Origin: Hippophae tibetana
Taxonomy: Eukaryota; Streptophyta; Magnoliopsida; Rosales; Elaeagnaceae
Direction: 5' to 3'
Length of the DNA stretch: 64,000 nt
Assembly (NCBI GenBank): GCA_037013495.1
Contig: CM072807.1
Location: 3,763,501 to 3,827,500, forward strand
Shown here: one piece after another, positions 49,592 through 62,643 of the stretch
Numbering within the stretch: the stretch's first letter is position 1
Layout: each line of letters begins with the position of its first letter
Position numbers and translations under genes: made by a program
Notes under the pieces: model-generated
What the model was told of the DNA's origin: nothing
Database searches by the model: none
Seen by the model: the letters and a program-made list of their open reading frames with translations, nothing else

Positions 49592-52500
49592 ATGGCGGAT
49601 CTGTACGGAACCACATCCCCATCTTCTGTTAACACTCGTGGTAGTGGTGGTTTGGCTCCTTCTGATTCCGAAGAAATCTCACACATTCTCAATCAACTTC
49701 TTCACAACTCCTCCTCTTCTTCTTGCATGCCCTTCCCCACAACCACCAACCCCTTGCATTCCCTTTCTTCTTCACCAACGCAGCCTACGACGTCGTTTTC
49801 TGATTCTTTGTTAGCATCAGCTCTATTTCCTTCCCGGCTGGGGCATCCCGATTGTCTCCCCTTCTCTCGGCCTGTGGACAACCGGTCCGACTCGAAATTC
49901 CCGGTTCTTTCAGATCCTGGTTCTTGTTTTGGGCCTGTGATCAAAGATGGTGACGATAACACCTTCTCTTCAAGTGGTGTTGATCTTGATGTTGCGGATT
50001 CTGATGCTCATAACCCCTTAGTCATGGGCAGTTATATTTCATCTTACTTTGATGATCTCGGAGATTTCAGTTGCGATAGTGAGGTATTAGTTCTTTTTAT
50101 GTTTTTCTTTCCTCTAGTATAATTATTTTTGTGTTTTTGATAAATTTAGTTTGGAAAGTGAAGGCTTTGATTTTTTTTTTAATTTCTTCGTCTATTGTTG
50201 CTCTTTGGTTTTTAGAAAGAGATTGTTTCACTCAGTCTGATCATGGTGGCTTTATTTTATTTTCTGGTTATCAATTGCCGAGGTAATCAAACTTACGTGG
50301 GTGTTTAATGTTTGTGTAAAATTTTGTTGAGACTGAGAAGGACGGATCAGAGCTTCCATCCAACCCAATCCGGCGTAGGAGTTCGTCCAAGAGGAGCAGA
50401 GCTGCAGAAGTTCATAACTTATCTGAAAAGGTTGGATTTCGAGGATGTGTGTTTGCGTTTGCGTTTAGAGTTGTGGTTTGAGCCTTCAAGATTTTTTTTA
50501 ATGTGGTTAACAATTGGTGAACAGAGAAGGAGGAGCAGAATTAATGAGAAAATGAAAGCGTTGCAGAGTTTGATTCCAAACTCTAACAAGGTATAATGTA
50601 TATTGTACGGTAATGAACTTAAATTTTTCACATTCATTTTAATTATTATGCTATTTGTTTAACGCTCTTTTGAATATGTTTATTGTATTTTAGACGGACA
50701 AAGCGTCAATGCTAGATGAAGTAATTGAATATCTGCAGCAGCTTCAGCTTCAAGTTCAGGTATGATTTTACTTCTTGTCAATGCTAGTTACTCAACTATA
50801 CTCTGAAAGAGAGATTCTTGGCTACAATGGAGAGAGAGTTAAAAAAATGTTTAATTGGAAAGCATAATCCTTTTCAGGGTACTTTCGCAAAAAATATATG
50901 TTTTTAGTTTTGTTTGAAAATATAGTGCATATATTTTTTCCTTATAGAGTAAAAAAAACATATGTTTTTGGTTGGAGGTTAAAAATAAAACCATGTAAAT
51001 AATTAGATACTAGTAAAAAGAGGAAACATATCCTTATAATTTGAAAACTTAGGTACTCAGCTTGTACTTTGCTTTCGTTTCATTCCTAAAATTAGGTTCT
51101 TTTAACTACTGCATTACTTGCTACGTTAATAGCATGTCATAATAAAAATACGTAGTCTTGCTTTTCAAGAGAAATAGTTACGGTGTTATTTAAGTTTGAC
51201 CGGTGGACTTGAGGTTGAAGTAGATCATATTGTTAGTGTATAAAAATGGTATCTTATATTGATTAATAAAGATAGTAGTGTAATATTTATAAATAGTATG
51301 AGATTTATCTTCTTTTAGGGTTAACATTTTAGGATTAGATGAGTACATTATACAAAATTTACATAATATTAGAACTTCAGTCGATCAATAGACCAAGAAA
51401 ATAAAAACTTACAGGCCTTCCAGAAAAAAAAAAAATACATTGACTTTGTGAAAAGAAAAAGAGACAATTCGTCTAAATAGAATGATAATATAATAAAGAT
51501 ATGTCAAAAATATAAAATGTTGAGTCAACAACCCACAATTTGAGGGAGAGTTAGTATATAAAAAGAGTGTCTCACATTGATCAAGAAATATATTAGTATA
51601 ATGTTTATAAATAGTATAAAACTTATCTTACTTTGAGATTAATTTTTTAAGATTGGATGACTCATATTGCTTATATATTATATAAAATTTACAATATCAT
51701 CTCGTTGAAGTTCACTATTGGTTAAACCTGCTAGAAATTAATCACTAAAAACCACAAATATTTTTATTAAAAATTATTGGGAAATCAACTCTCCCAAAAA
51801 CTTAAGCTTTTAAGAGAGTTGATTTCTCAACAATTTCTAATATGATATTAGAGTTTGAGAGACTATGTTCAAGACTTAATAAACTTAATTGTTGAATTGT
51901 AAGTGTTTGATTCGCATGATACCTAGAGCCAACACTTATAGGAAAGTGATAAATATATAAAGGTATTGTTAACTCTTTTCTCAGTAGCTTATGTTTTTAA
52001 AGAGTTAGTTTTCTAACAACTTTCATCATGTGATCTTAGTGGACTTTTATGGGTTGACCATTAAAAATAAATGAAGGAAACATGAAAACCACAAAGTGTA
52101 TAACCTAGTTGGATTTCTCAAATCTAGTGACTACTAAAAGTACAATGGATCTACCATCCCATAACTGCATCAATTGTCCGCTTGGCTAAAACCAAATGAT
52201 TAGTTTTAAATTGAAAATCTTCCAGGCAATGTTTTGCCTTTTTGTTGCCTCTGCTAATTCCTTCTACTTTTATCATCAAAATCAAGTGTGTCATTGCTAA
52301 TCAAAGTGCTGATCCACTGGCGTTGTGAATAAAACCTCTATTAGCACGTGGGGGTCTTTTTCTACAATTGCATGGGATTCTAGAATTGAACCTACGCATG
52401 CAGGCCACATTTTCTTGCCCATAAAAGTCATCTATAATTTTTGCATTAGTAGATTTTAGTTCGTCCTTTAAGCATTCTGATACCTAATTGCTTTGCTTGC

Positions 52501-54010
52501 CCAAATATTTACTGCAGACATAATTCCTGTGATTTTAAAACGTCATCAAAGCTTTCTTGCCTCGGGTTTAATTTGAGGTGATAAGGCAAACAAAGTCTTA
52601 AAATTTTAGTGAACTTTTGAGACAGAAAATGATATAGATTGTCGACTTTTGAAGCTTTGACGGTTTGATTATGAAAAAATTGGTTAGTTTTAGAAACTCA
52701 GGCCTAACTCTGAACCCAAAAGCCAGCTTGTGAGTTAGAGGGTTGCCTAGACTTATAAACAACACTGCTGCCTTACTCTTAACCAATGTAGGACTTAACA
52801 TCCCCCTCCACATCGGCTAGAGTCCGGATTTATGGCACAATTCGGATTTAGGGCACGAGGGCCGATGAAAGTACGAGGAAGCCAAGAGCCTTGCTCTGAT
52901 ACTATCTTAGAAACCCAGACCTAACTCTGAACCCAAAAGCCAGCTTGTGAGTTAGAGTGTTGTCCAGACTTATAAGTAACACTGCTGCCTTACTCTTAAT
53001 CAATGTGTGACTTAACAGTTAGGAATGATTAAATTTGAAAGGAAAGTCCATTGCAGGCTCAGAAATCACATATATATTGAATATGAAATATTTTGGCAGT
53101 GGTTATTGAATGGTTTCAGATCTTATGTATTGTAGTTACTTGCAGAAAAACTCAAGTCCTTTTGACAAGTAGCTTACACAGTTCGAAATTATTAGAGTGC
53201 GAGTTTGCTAAAATTCATTATGTGTTTGAATTTGATTTGAATTTGATTGGAGTATTATCGAGCATTTAAATCATGCTTATTTATGATGTTTGGTATTGAT
53301 ATTGAAACAATATTGTAGTTCAAATATTTATGCTGTTGTTTGAAGTAGTTCCTGTTACTTATTGGTGTAATCTTATATAATCAATAGCCGTTTGGTTTTG
53401 CTTCTATGAACTTTTCCTTCTGTTTCCACAACATAGAGTAGGAAAGAATAATTGTGTGTTCTTCTTGCAACTTTATTCTCAGATGTTAGCATTGAGAAAT
53501 GGATTAAGTCTGCATCCAACGAGCTTACCTGAAGTAGTGCCGCCCATGCAATTGCCTTTGCCAGAGACATTATTCGGCAAGAACGAGGATGGCCATGAAT
53601 TTCAGAATGCCAATGGAGGAATATGCAAGTTTCCAATGGGAGAAGAGAGCTCACTACTATCTACATACCATGCTTCCAACCCATGCACCAACTTAAATCT
53701 GCCAATGGTCATACCTTCAGATACAAATACCACAAATTTAGAAGATTCAATTGGTTTCGAACAATTGGTTTGGCCTCACTACAGGTCATTGAATCTTGCA
53801 ACTTCTTCTAAGGTAAACTCACTCTCATGAATTTCTGAAGTAATTTAATTGCCTTGACTTCTGGGACTTATTTGAGCCATATGTTTTTGATACGGGAAGG
53901 ATCTTCACAATGATGGAAGATTACAACTGCTATCAGATGCCACTCAGACTAAAAAATGTTCATCATCAGATGTTAATATCTTATCTTCAAAGAGTCCGGA
54001 CGTACAGTAG
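49592..54010 (+). CDS. bHLH transcription factor, SPATULA/ALCATRAZ-like
   Basis: Six exons: 49592-50083, 50332-50430, 50525-50590, 50694-50759, 53483-53812 and 53900-54010. The joined frame gives 387 residues. The N-terminus carries SEEISHILNQLLHNSSSSS, like the amphipathic helix and Ser run of SPATULA/ALCATRAZ, and an acidic patch SSYFDDLGDFSCDSE. The bHLH domain spans about residues 182-241: SKRSRAAEVHNLSEK, RRRSRINEKMKALQ and TDKASMLDEVIEYLQQLQ. H192, E196 and R200 form the H-E-R set that reads E/G-boxes (CANNTG, CACGTG). MLALRNGLSLHP follows, a group VII hallmark. Family members act in the nucleus in carpel, fruit-valve and seed development; the role here is inferred. An in-frame ATG at 49535 would add 19 residues; MADLYG is preferred. 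The exon 6 acceptor (gggaag|gat) is weak, so the last 36 residues are less sure. Intron 4 is 2.7 kb and full of LTR-type repeats. Confidence 0.92.
51231..51693 (+). mobile_element. Probable old miniature LTR element (TRIM) in intron 4
   Basis: Two diverged direct repeats (about 51231-51363 and 51549-51693) start GTTAGT-TATAAAAA and share TTTATAAATAGTAT. The first is followed by a decayed Met-tRNA-type primer site near 51364; the second is preceded by the purine tract TTGAGGGAGAG. This is LTR, primer site, purine tract, LTR, with no coding room: a TRIM-like fossil. LTR divergence looks above 20%, so it is old. No clean target duplication was found. Confidence 0.5.
51700..52045 (+). repeat. LTR-like remnant in intron 4
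   Basis: Two related blocks (about 51769-51855 and 51960-52045) contain agagttgatttctcaacaa / agagttagttttctaacaa, each followed by a tgatatta-gag-like word recalling a Met-tRNA primer site. The first also forms a hairpin (AAATCAACTCTC with GAGAGTTGATTT). Probably decayed LTR ends; boundaries unknown. Confidence 0.35.
52688..53017 (-). mobile_element. TRIM (miniature LTR element), 330 bp, structurally complete
   Basis: Two 113-bp LTRs (52688-52800 and 52905-53017), read on the minus strand from TGTTAAGTC. Between them are a Met-tRNA primer site (TAGTATCAGAGC, minus strand, ending at 52904) and a purine tract (GGAGGGGGA, next to the 3' LTR). The 5-bp target duplication gttag lies at 52683-52687 and 53018-53022. 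It has no coding capacity, as normal for TRIMs. The LTRs differ at about 11 of 113 positions, suggesting roughly 4 million years with the usual plant rate (inference). It sits antisense in the host intron. Confidence 0.88.
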
Positions 54011-56718
54011 TACTTGCCCCAGTGTTAAAAAGTTGTTTTTTGCTCAAACACCGTAGATGATCTGTGTTATACGCATAGTTACTGACATGTTGCTATTACG
54101 ATATCACATTATTATTTTATATTTCAATTTCAAGTTTAAATATCCTATAATTATAATTATTATCTTTTATCTCATTTTATTTTATGTTAAATAATTATTT
54201 AAGATAATATTTAGGAGATAATTTATGAGTAAATATCTCAATATCTGTTTTTTTAATATCTAAGCATCTTTGGTTATCAATAAAAGTAATGAAAATGAAT
54301 TATATTTTTGGAATACTCGTTGAAAGGGTCAGTGACCAGAAATCTTAGTTTTCTTGAAAAACCATTTTTTTAGTTTTTGTCGTTTTAATGAAAGATACGA
54401 AGTGACATAGTATTAGTTACAAGTATGCGCAATCAGGTTAATTGAAAATCCGAAAAGGTTAGGAATATGATTTCAGACGGTTGATGGCTCTTTTATAAAA
54501 TTTGTCAAATAAACTGGTAATGTGTCAACTAAGATTGATTTGTAGAGATTGATGCATGCATGGACATTGCTATTGTGCTGTTGTGTTTAAATGAAATTCT
54601 CTATTTGAGAGTAATGTTGTACATTGCAAAAATGCTATAAAAGCCTGTGTTGTGATCATTTTAGATCTTATCCTGTGTGTTATGTACTGTGAATAGTTCC
54701 GTAGTGAAGAACGAAGTTTTGTTTTTATTAAAAAAAAAACAAAAAAGAAATATCATTAAAAAAAGGTAAATTATGTTAATGGTTTCTGAATTTTTTTAAG
54801 TTTTATTTTTTGGTTCATTCATTATTTTTCTTAGGATTTGGTTATTTTACTTTAAAATTTTTGTTTTCTTATAATTTGATTTTTTTTTTTAATTTTCACA
54901 CATTTAGTTTAAATATTTAGACTAAAGTGTAATTAAATTTCCAATTATAGGAAAAAAAGAACTAAAAAATAAGAATTAAAACTAAATGAATTAAATTGTA
55001 AGAAAAAAAAATTAGGAACCAAAATATAAAATGCTGAGAAATTTAGAGAGAAGTGATTAGTTCTGTGTTCACTCTTAAAAGATACTCGACGGGTGAAGAC
55101 ATATGTGCCGACGAGAAGCTCTCCTTCAATTTCAATAAATAAAATTTTAGTTATAATATTAATAAAATTATAGAAAAATGACACATAAAATATAACTGTA
55201 TTTTTAAAATTTTAAATATTAAGTTTTTAGTATTTATAGTAAAAATAATTTGAAAATATTTTCACTCAAATAAAATATATATAATTTTTTTAATTAAAAA
55301 TAAAAAATAATTAATATTATTTTTTAATATGTATAATCTTAAATCCTCCACTTATACTCAATATTGTTATTTTTAGATTAATAAATCATGATGATTAAAA
55401 ATGGACGTGTACACTTTAAAAAAAAATTATTAAATAAAAAAATATTATATAATGAAATTTAAATTTAAATAGTGAGAAATCATGACACCTTAATCACAAA
55501 CCAATTTGAAATAGACATGTAATTATTGAGGAGTATATTCCTTAAAAGTATTAATAATTTTTCTTTTAAACTAATATATTTTAAGTTATATATATAAATA
55601 TATCCTTGTTATTCAACTTCCAATATCCTTGTTATTAATAAATTAAAATTTTATTTATGCTACATGTTCGTGAATATTTCACTAACAATATCTAACAAAA
55701 CTTGTTAATGAATCATGAATTTATGGTATGTAAAATTTGTTATTTTATATAAAATAGTATTAGTTTTTGAACCAAATGCGTCTGCATCTTTATAATATAT
55801 TGACAATGAACTCAGATGCTCAAAGGAAAATGTGAGATTTAACAAGTAAATATGTCATCTATATGATATAACAATTATAAGAATTATTAATTGTGAATTT
55901 CAACAAAATGTAAGTGTGTATAAGTAATTTTTGGTTTTACGATAAAGGATATCACAAGTTTAATATATTTTATAAAAATATATTTTAATTCTTTAGTTAT
56001 TAAGTAAGATATTAATTTTTTTTATCTCTTTTGAAATTACTTTTATTATTTTTAGGATAAAAGATATCACAAATTTATTATCTTTGGTAAAAATGTATTT
56101 TAGTTTGTAAGTTATTACATGAGATAGTAAAAATTTGTTATCTTTTTTAAAAATGTCACTTAAATTCATCTAAAATATTTTGACCAAGTTTTTTTTTTGG
56201 ATAAAATTAACATTATTTTTGTTTTAGTATAACGAATTTGTATTGTTACACCAAATAACTAATGAACTAAATGTATTTTTATTTTTGAAAAAAATCCTTT
56301 ATTTCAAAATATTGGAATCAACTCCTAGCATTTTTTTAGAACAACAAAAATAGTTCCATTAAATTTATAACTTAACAATAACACTTCTTATATCAATCTC
56401 ATACATTTTTATTTTTTGTAAGTCTCATTGTACTCGTATCTGTGTGTTATCTTTTAGTGTATAAAAGTAATGTCTACTTATTTTACTTAGTGTATTTATC
56501 TTCCTCTATGTAAGATTTGTTATTACGAATAAGTAATTCACACACGTACATAGTTATATACACTTTGAATGTGAGCATGTGTATACACACCATGAGATTG
56601 ATTTTTAATGTCCATACTATGTGGAGTGTTGGCATGCTCGTTAGTCGACGTGTCGCTAGTGTTTTTGTTTAATTTTGTTTTGGGTATAGGTATTGTGGAA
56701 ATAAAAAAATCTTTTTAG

Positions 56719-56775
56719 CACCTCGCCACCACCATTGGTGAGGTGCTTTGCGAGGTGGTTGACGAGATGGCCGTT
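56719..56775. repeat. GAGGTGG-word hairpin cluster
   Basis: CACCTCGCCACC pairs with GGTGAGGTG six bases later, followed by two more forward variants (GCGAGGTGG, ACGAGATGG). It is locally GC-rich in an AT-rich setting. It resembles short repeats in the internal leader of plant LTR elements, but no element ends were found. Confidence 0.45.
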
Positions 56776-58689
56776 TTAGGTTCTTTAAATACCTTCAGTT
56801 TTCTTATTTTGTATAAAAAAATGTATTTGAACTCTGTCAAATTGACATATCGTTCTTTTGTTTCTAGATTACTAATATATTGTGTGTTGTTTGGTATTAG
56901 TGATTCGTGATTATGTGACGAAAACCATGTTTGCGAGTGGTGAGTACTTGTGGCAGTGTTTGGAAGTAGTTTATGTGAGGTGAATTGTGTGTCGATTGGT
57001 AGTTTCCTTCGTGCAATTTTTTATATATAAGAACCTCTTTGTGAGAGTGGACAATGTTAAATTTTTTGAGTTCTCCCATCTTGGATTGTGTGTTCCTTGG
57101 TGGTTTGTGGTAGATTATGTGTCCTTGATTGTTTATTAAATGTTCATGTTCAAGGATGGTTATATTGATTGTGCATGTTACTCATTACTGATTCTTGGAT
57201 TCTGATCACATCATATTAGGTGGTGTTAGCTTTAGAGGTTAGTTGAGTTCGTGTATCGAACCAGGTCGTTTCAAAAGCTGTAAGCAAGAGCAACAATAGG
57301 TAGTTCGAATAGAGATCTTAACTGATAGAGGTATTAGATGTTTTATTTTCTATTAAATTTGTAATTGTTTTATAATTGATTAGTTGGTTGTTTGTTGCTA
57401 AGTGATTGTCTTAAGAAATCATAGGATGTTACCACATAGATAGAGTTTTTATGTGGATTTTCCTTGTTATATTTAGTGTAATGCATGCTCAAATATACAA
57501 TTGGTATAATGAGAGTTTAAATGGTGTATATATCTATATATTGAAATTTAAACTCTGATTAGAAAGATTTTAATATTTATTACCTGCTTTGTGTTTATTG
57601 AATTCTATACCAGTTGCTTTATTATACTGTTTGTCTGTGTTTATTTATATTACAACTGTGATTTTTTATCAGGTTTTTTTATTTTTTTTGTTTGCATGGT
57701 TGGGTTGAGTCTTTAAGAAGTCAACATCTCCTTAACCTAATTATGTATCGTTTCTTGCACTTCTTCTTAGTATATATGCATGTTTAGATTGTGTGTTAAT
57801 ATAATATGTCTTTTATATACATACAAGCTTGGCGTGAGTCTATAATGAATTCATATCTCCTTAACATGAAAGTGTACCAAATGTAAAGCTCTTTATTAGG
57901 ATTTGTTATGTGTGTTTGATTTCATGTTGTGAAAGTAAAATCATCATTTATATAATATGTTTTTCATATACAAGGTTTTGATCAAGTGATTAAAAATCCT
58001 TTTAACTTTTCAATACGTATAACTATATCATAAGTTGTGTATTGTTTACCATGTATGCATGTTGTTAGTCTAGATAGGAGTCCGTGAGGCACACCCTTAT
58101 TAGTGTATTATGCAGATTATTATTGTTGTATCTACTAGTTATTTTTATTGTGTGTTGAATTGAGTATTTTGGTTTGTACCTGTATTTATTGTTTAATTCA
58201 CTTTGTGAGGCCTGTTTGACTGAATTAATATAGAGTTCGTGAAAATATTTCATAGGTTAGCATTTTCATACCTCGTCTAAGTCCCGATTATCTTCTTGAG
58301 TAGAAGGGACAATTGGCCTTCATGTAATTATTCCTACGTATTTGAATCTTCACTTTTAGAATAAAATATGACACATCATTTTATTTTAAATGACGTCTAA
58401 TTAAACTACGATTATTTAGACATATTTAATATTGAATACCATTAAATTAGATATTGTTTAATGTTATTAGGATGCTATTTTTTATTATTATATATTTTAA
58501 GATTGTTATTTTTAATAATTTTTCTTGTTTTTTTTACATTAAATCTTACACGACTCTTATTCATATAATAAGTTTATTTTTTTATTTCTTATTTAAAACA
58601 ATATTTTTTATATTTAAGATATATAATTTTAAACTTTTAGTTATTTCTTTATACATGTATATTTTTTATAATTTTATATATGTTGTCTC

Positions 58690-59500
58690 TTTTGGAAAAT
58701 ATAAAAACGTGCAAGCATACACGGTTACAAGTAATAATATTTGATAAGTAAGTTATCATTCCCACGGAGATTTGTTACTACAGTTTGTTGAGTACTAAAA
58801 TTATCTCTCTCATTTTATTCAAAACGATCGTTGATTGTAACAAATTTAAGAAAAGAGTTTAATAACAAAATAAAAGAAATCTAGGATTGCAATTTTTCAC
58901 TAAATTAATTAACTCAAATCATATTATTTTCTTTTGATTTATATTTTTTAGTACATTTAATTTGTCAATCGAAAACTTTTAATTTTATTCATACATCTCT
59001 TCCGAGCTCCGTACAAACACATCTCGTTAAATTAATTCACTATATTCCTATGAGAATTAAATTCACCAAGATTCATTACGTTCTAAGTTCTCAAATGGCC
59101 ACACATACAATTAGGGTATATTCCTATTTTTCATCATACATGTCATTCTATCTATGAGCAATATACACAAAAATGTCTCTTCCAAGTTTATTTATATGCC
59201 ATAGATCATTACATAAAATTCGTAAATAATCAAAAACATTAAGAACAAGATAGAATAAACAACTCAAACGTCTTATAAATCGTTCAAAAATAACTAAAAT
59301 AAAAGCTTCATAAATTTAGATCAAATGCAACCCTAGAAAACTTAAATTACTTCATAAATTTAAAATAAAAATTACAACATCTACAGAAAAATTAGATGAA
59401 GAAGAAGGAAAATTAAAACACAAATATTTGGCACACACAGAACACAATAAAAGCCAAAAAATGGCTTCTCGGTGTTCTACGGTCCAAAAGCGAACAATAC
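58690..59500. repeat. Possible dispersed repeat, class unknown
   Basis: Starts near AAGCATACACGGTTACAAG and includes ATCATTCCCACGGAGATT, wording I recall from high-copy plant repeats. No coding domain or clear ends are visible. It may form one unit with the promoter-like island to its right. Confidence 0.3.
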
Positions 59501-59562
59501 AAAATAATCTCAAAAACTAAACATTCAAAAAAAAAACTCTTTTAATCTATCATATTATCCCC

Positions 59563-59570
59563 TATTTATA
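59563..59570 (-). promoter_or_regulatory. TATA-like box, minus strand
   Basis: TATAAATA followed by GGGG on the minus strand, about 120 bases downstream (minus-strand sense) of the nearest CACGTG box in the GC-rich island. The arrangement looks like a promoter firing leftwards, but no coding gene follows. Confidence 0.4.
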
Positions 59571-59639
59571 GCTAAAACAATACATCTAAAATATTACATT
59601 TTTTTTTATAAATGCGTAAAAATTTGTATCAAAAAATAA

Positions 59640-60235
59640 AACCCACGCGTATCGATTTTCAATATTTAAAATGTTATTTAAAATCACGTGTAGACACAGA
59701 GGCGTCGTTCTGATTTTTTAATTCAAAGTGCATGCCACGTGTTAGCGTCTTATTCGCTGCAAGGATTTAATGCGGACACGTGGTAGAATTTCATTGGTTA
59801 CGTGAAACGAGCGCACGATAGATTGTCGCACGAGAGACAACGGCTGCAACACGGGCTTAATCCTACGCTTTCGCGCTCATCGTAACATGCCATGTGTCAG
59901 CAAATGGTTTGCTTCAAAATAAAGTGGGACATGTGGCATCTTCTGATTCGCTGCAAGGATTAGTTTGGACACGTGACAACATTTCATTCTCTAAAGAACC
60001 GGTTGCACGCAGATATCAGCGCACGGGATCAGAGGCGCGCCTAACGTGGGGAGGACAGCGGCTGGATGCGTCAGACACGTGGGTCCCACCAGCACGCAGA
60101 CCTACGCGGTAGGTGGGCCCCACTCGGGCGCCGAGCCGTGTGAAGAACAGGTTCTGCACACACACGATTTGGTCGGGTGTGATAGGGACGCGCGCATCGT
60201 AGCCGTTTCTCACCTGCGTAGACAAATAAACTTTA
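59640..60235. promoter_or_regulatory. GC-rich island with five CACGTG boxes
   Basis: About 600 bases, clearly GC-rich against the AT-rich surroundings, with CACGTG at 59685, 59736, 59777, 59970 and 60076 plus near-matches (CATGTGTCAG, ACATGTGG). Part of it is a tandem duplication: cgctgcaaggatt with acacgtg and atttcatt recurs at about 59755 and 59950. It holds several CpG and GCGC words. Open frames inside are compositional. It could be a distal promoter or enhancer, or the regulatory part of a repeat element. Confidence 0.5.
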
Positions 60236-62383
60236 ATTAATTACATTTTGACTCACAAATTTAATTCAAATTACATTTTCAACTTTCTTTAATTACAGTT
60301 AAGTTATTTTCTAATTCAAATTAAATTTTTAAACTTTTAATAATTAAAATTAAGCCTGATTTTAATTTAAATTATATTTTTGACTTTTATAAATTGTAAT
60401 TAAGAACTCTATTATTTGAAATTATATTTTTAGACATAAATTTGTAATTAATTAAATTTTCGATACAAATTATTTAATTTTCTTAAAATATAAAAAAAAA
60501 ACAATAAATACTAATTTATCAATATTTGTTTTGAATTTTTTTTCAATCCTCCTTATTTTTTCTAATAACATCATTATATAGTTAGGATGTTAAAAAAATT
60601 GATATAATAATTAATCATATATTAAAAAAATAAGTTGCATTTTTTAGTTAAACAATTGTATCCTAATTTATGCTATAAACAAAATACTATTTGAATAAAT
60701 AGAATCACAGTTAGAATCTTGTTTCTAAAACCACTAGTGTTCGCAAAACACGCAAATATTAATACCGACTACAGTGACAGTATAAAACACTTAAACATTG
60801 TTTTTACATTGAAATTGTCTAGGAAAAATAATAATAATAATAATAATAATATAAGTCAACTGCACATAAATAGTGTATCTTGCTGAGATAGTATTATTTA
60901 TGTTTTAAGAGCATAATATTAAGCTTAATTTTTTAGTTAATAATCATTATCAGACTTAATTTGCAGCAGTTAATATATAAAAATATAATAAATTATATAA
61001 TATTTTATAATAACTGATTATGTATTTTAGTCAAAATGAACCTATTATATTTAAATAAGTTGATTATTAAATAAAATGATTTTCGTTATGCATGCAAAGA
61101 TAATAATAATTTATTATTTTTAAAAAGATTATATATAAAAATAATAAATAATTTTACATGCACACTTATCGGGAAAACTTTTATATTTTTAAATTTTTAT
61201 TTTGATTTTTTTAAAATATTTATTTTATGACTGCTTTAACGAGTACAATGATGAATAATTCACAGAAAAGATCAAGATTGTGATAGCACTCTATATAATA
61301 TTCCAAAAACCGCAGCTTTTGGTTTTAAGAGAGAGAGAGAGAGAATTATATGAAAAAGAAAAGAAAAACTTTTTCCATGAAATAAAGGAGGGACTTTTAC
61401 ATGAGATTTTTATGTTAAAATAAATATATTTGGTTGTATATGCAGTAATTATCATAATAATATATTACATATTAAAATCATCAAAATATACTGCATTTTC
61501 ATAGAGAAATTAATCAATGTTTTTAGAATAATTAATTAGTCAAATGAAATGTAAATTTAGTGTATTTATTTTATTGAAAAATATAAATTAATGCGTAATA
61601 ATCGCACCTAGCTAGGTCAATAGAGAATACCTCATTCTCATGCATATTAAGTACAATTTGGTTTTTGAAACGAAGACATAATAAAAGGCAGATTATATAG
61701 AACTAGAGAGGCACGCAAACGCAAGGGATTAAAGGTGAAATTAAAGCTCATAGAGCTTCTTCAGGCAGGAAAGCCAAAGTGAAATGAAAAGGACGGAGTG
61801 GGAATAAGTTCAGCTCAGGCCTTAGGCCGCTGTTTCAGTGCCAGCACTACCAGGTTTTGTATTTTGTAATGAAATAACCGCCACTTCAATTTGCTCTGTC
61901 ACTTCATCATTAGTTACCTACTTTCTTACTTTGCCTTTTTATTCCATCCACATCCACAATTCCTCCTTTACTCGTTATTAAAACCTTTGTTACACAAATA
62001 AATGTTATAATATTAATTTAATTTGTATTTGTATTTGTTATATGCATTATTAGATTTGATAAGATATAATTTTAAAATAATAACTAATTGTATTTATTAT
62101 GATATGTAAATCTTAATTTTTAAATTTCAGGAACATATATATATGGTAAGAGTGGTAATAATATCAAGGATGTAGAAAAAGGGCAAAAGAACAAAAAAGT
62201 AGAGTGAAATTTTGGTAAGAAGACGCGATTAGGCGTCCGTTTTAGTTTTGCAAGGCAGATAACGGCATTGTCTCATGATTACAAGTTGGCGTCTTCTTCC
62301 AATTACGAATCATATCTTCTTCCCTTTCTCTCTCTCTCTCTCTCTCTCTAATCAATATACAACTCTTCTTGATCCCACACATT
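60236..62383. other. Spacer and upstream region of the bHLH95-like gene
   Basis: AT-rich with an (AAT)n run at 60827-60851 and a GA run at 61329-61344. A non-AT-rich stretch at about 61700-61860 and another at 62160-62320 are the best candidates for regulatory sequence of the downstream gene; no gene is recognised in them. Confidence 0.5.
62327..62349. repeat. (CT)n tract in the bHLH95-like promoter
   Basis: About 11 CT units, 35 bases upstream of the TATA box. Pyrimidine tracts are frequent in plant core promoters. Confidence 0.85.
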
Positions 62384-62391
62384 TATATAAA
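62384..62391 (+). promoter_or_regulatory. TATA box of the bHLH95-like gene
   Basis: TATATAAA, 67 bases upstream of the ATG at 62458, leaving a leader of about 35-40 bases. Confidence 0.7.
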
Positions 62392-62457
62392 ACCCAAAGC
62401 CTCTCTTTATTATTTCCAGTACTACTCTTCATCTAAAAGCTATACATATATATACAT

Positions 62458-62643
62458 ATGAACATTAAATCATCAATAGAGATGTCGAAATCCAAAAATC
62501 TAATGTCTTGCTTAGATGATATAAGCTCTTTCTGGGCCTTTTCTGATTCTGATACCAGTTGTCTTTTAGATACCATGGGCGTCAAAAACCCTTGTTTTTC
62601 TGATATTTCATTTGTTAATAACGAATTTAATATTAATGATGAT

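Larger units (their letters stand above)
54011..59562. other. Intergenic spacer, 5.5 kb
   Basis: The first ~700 bases likely include the 3'UTR of the SPATULA-like gene. Beyond that no gene is recognised. A GAGGTG-type hairpin cluster lies near 56.7 kb and a stretch near 58.7-59.5 kb resembles dispersed plant repeats. Confidence 0.55.

Noticed and set aside
59894-60240. Three overlapping open frames in the GC-rich island
   Set aside because: Open in several frames on both strands because of low stop-codon density in GC-rich sequence; no domain or start context.
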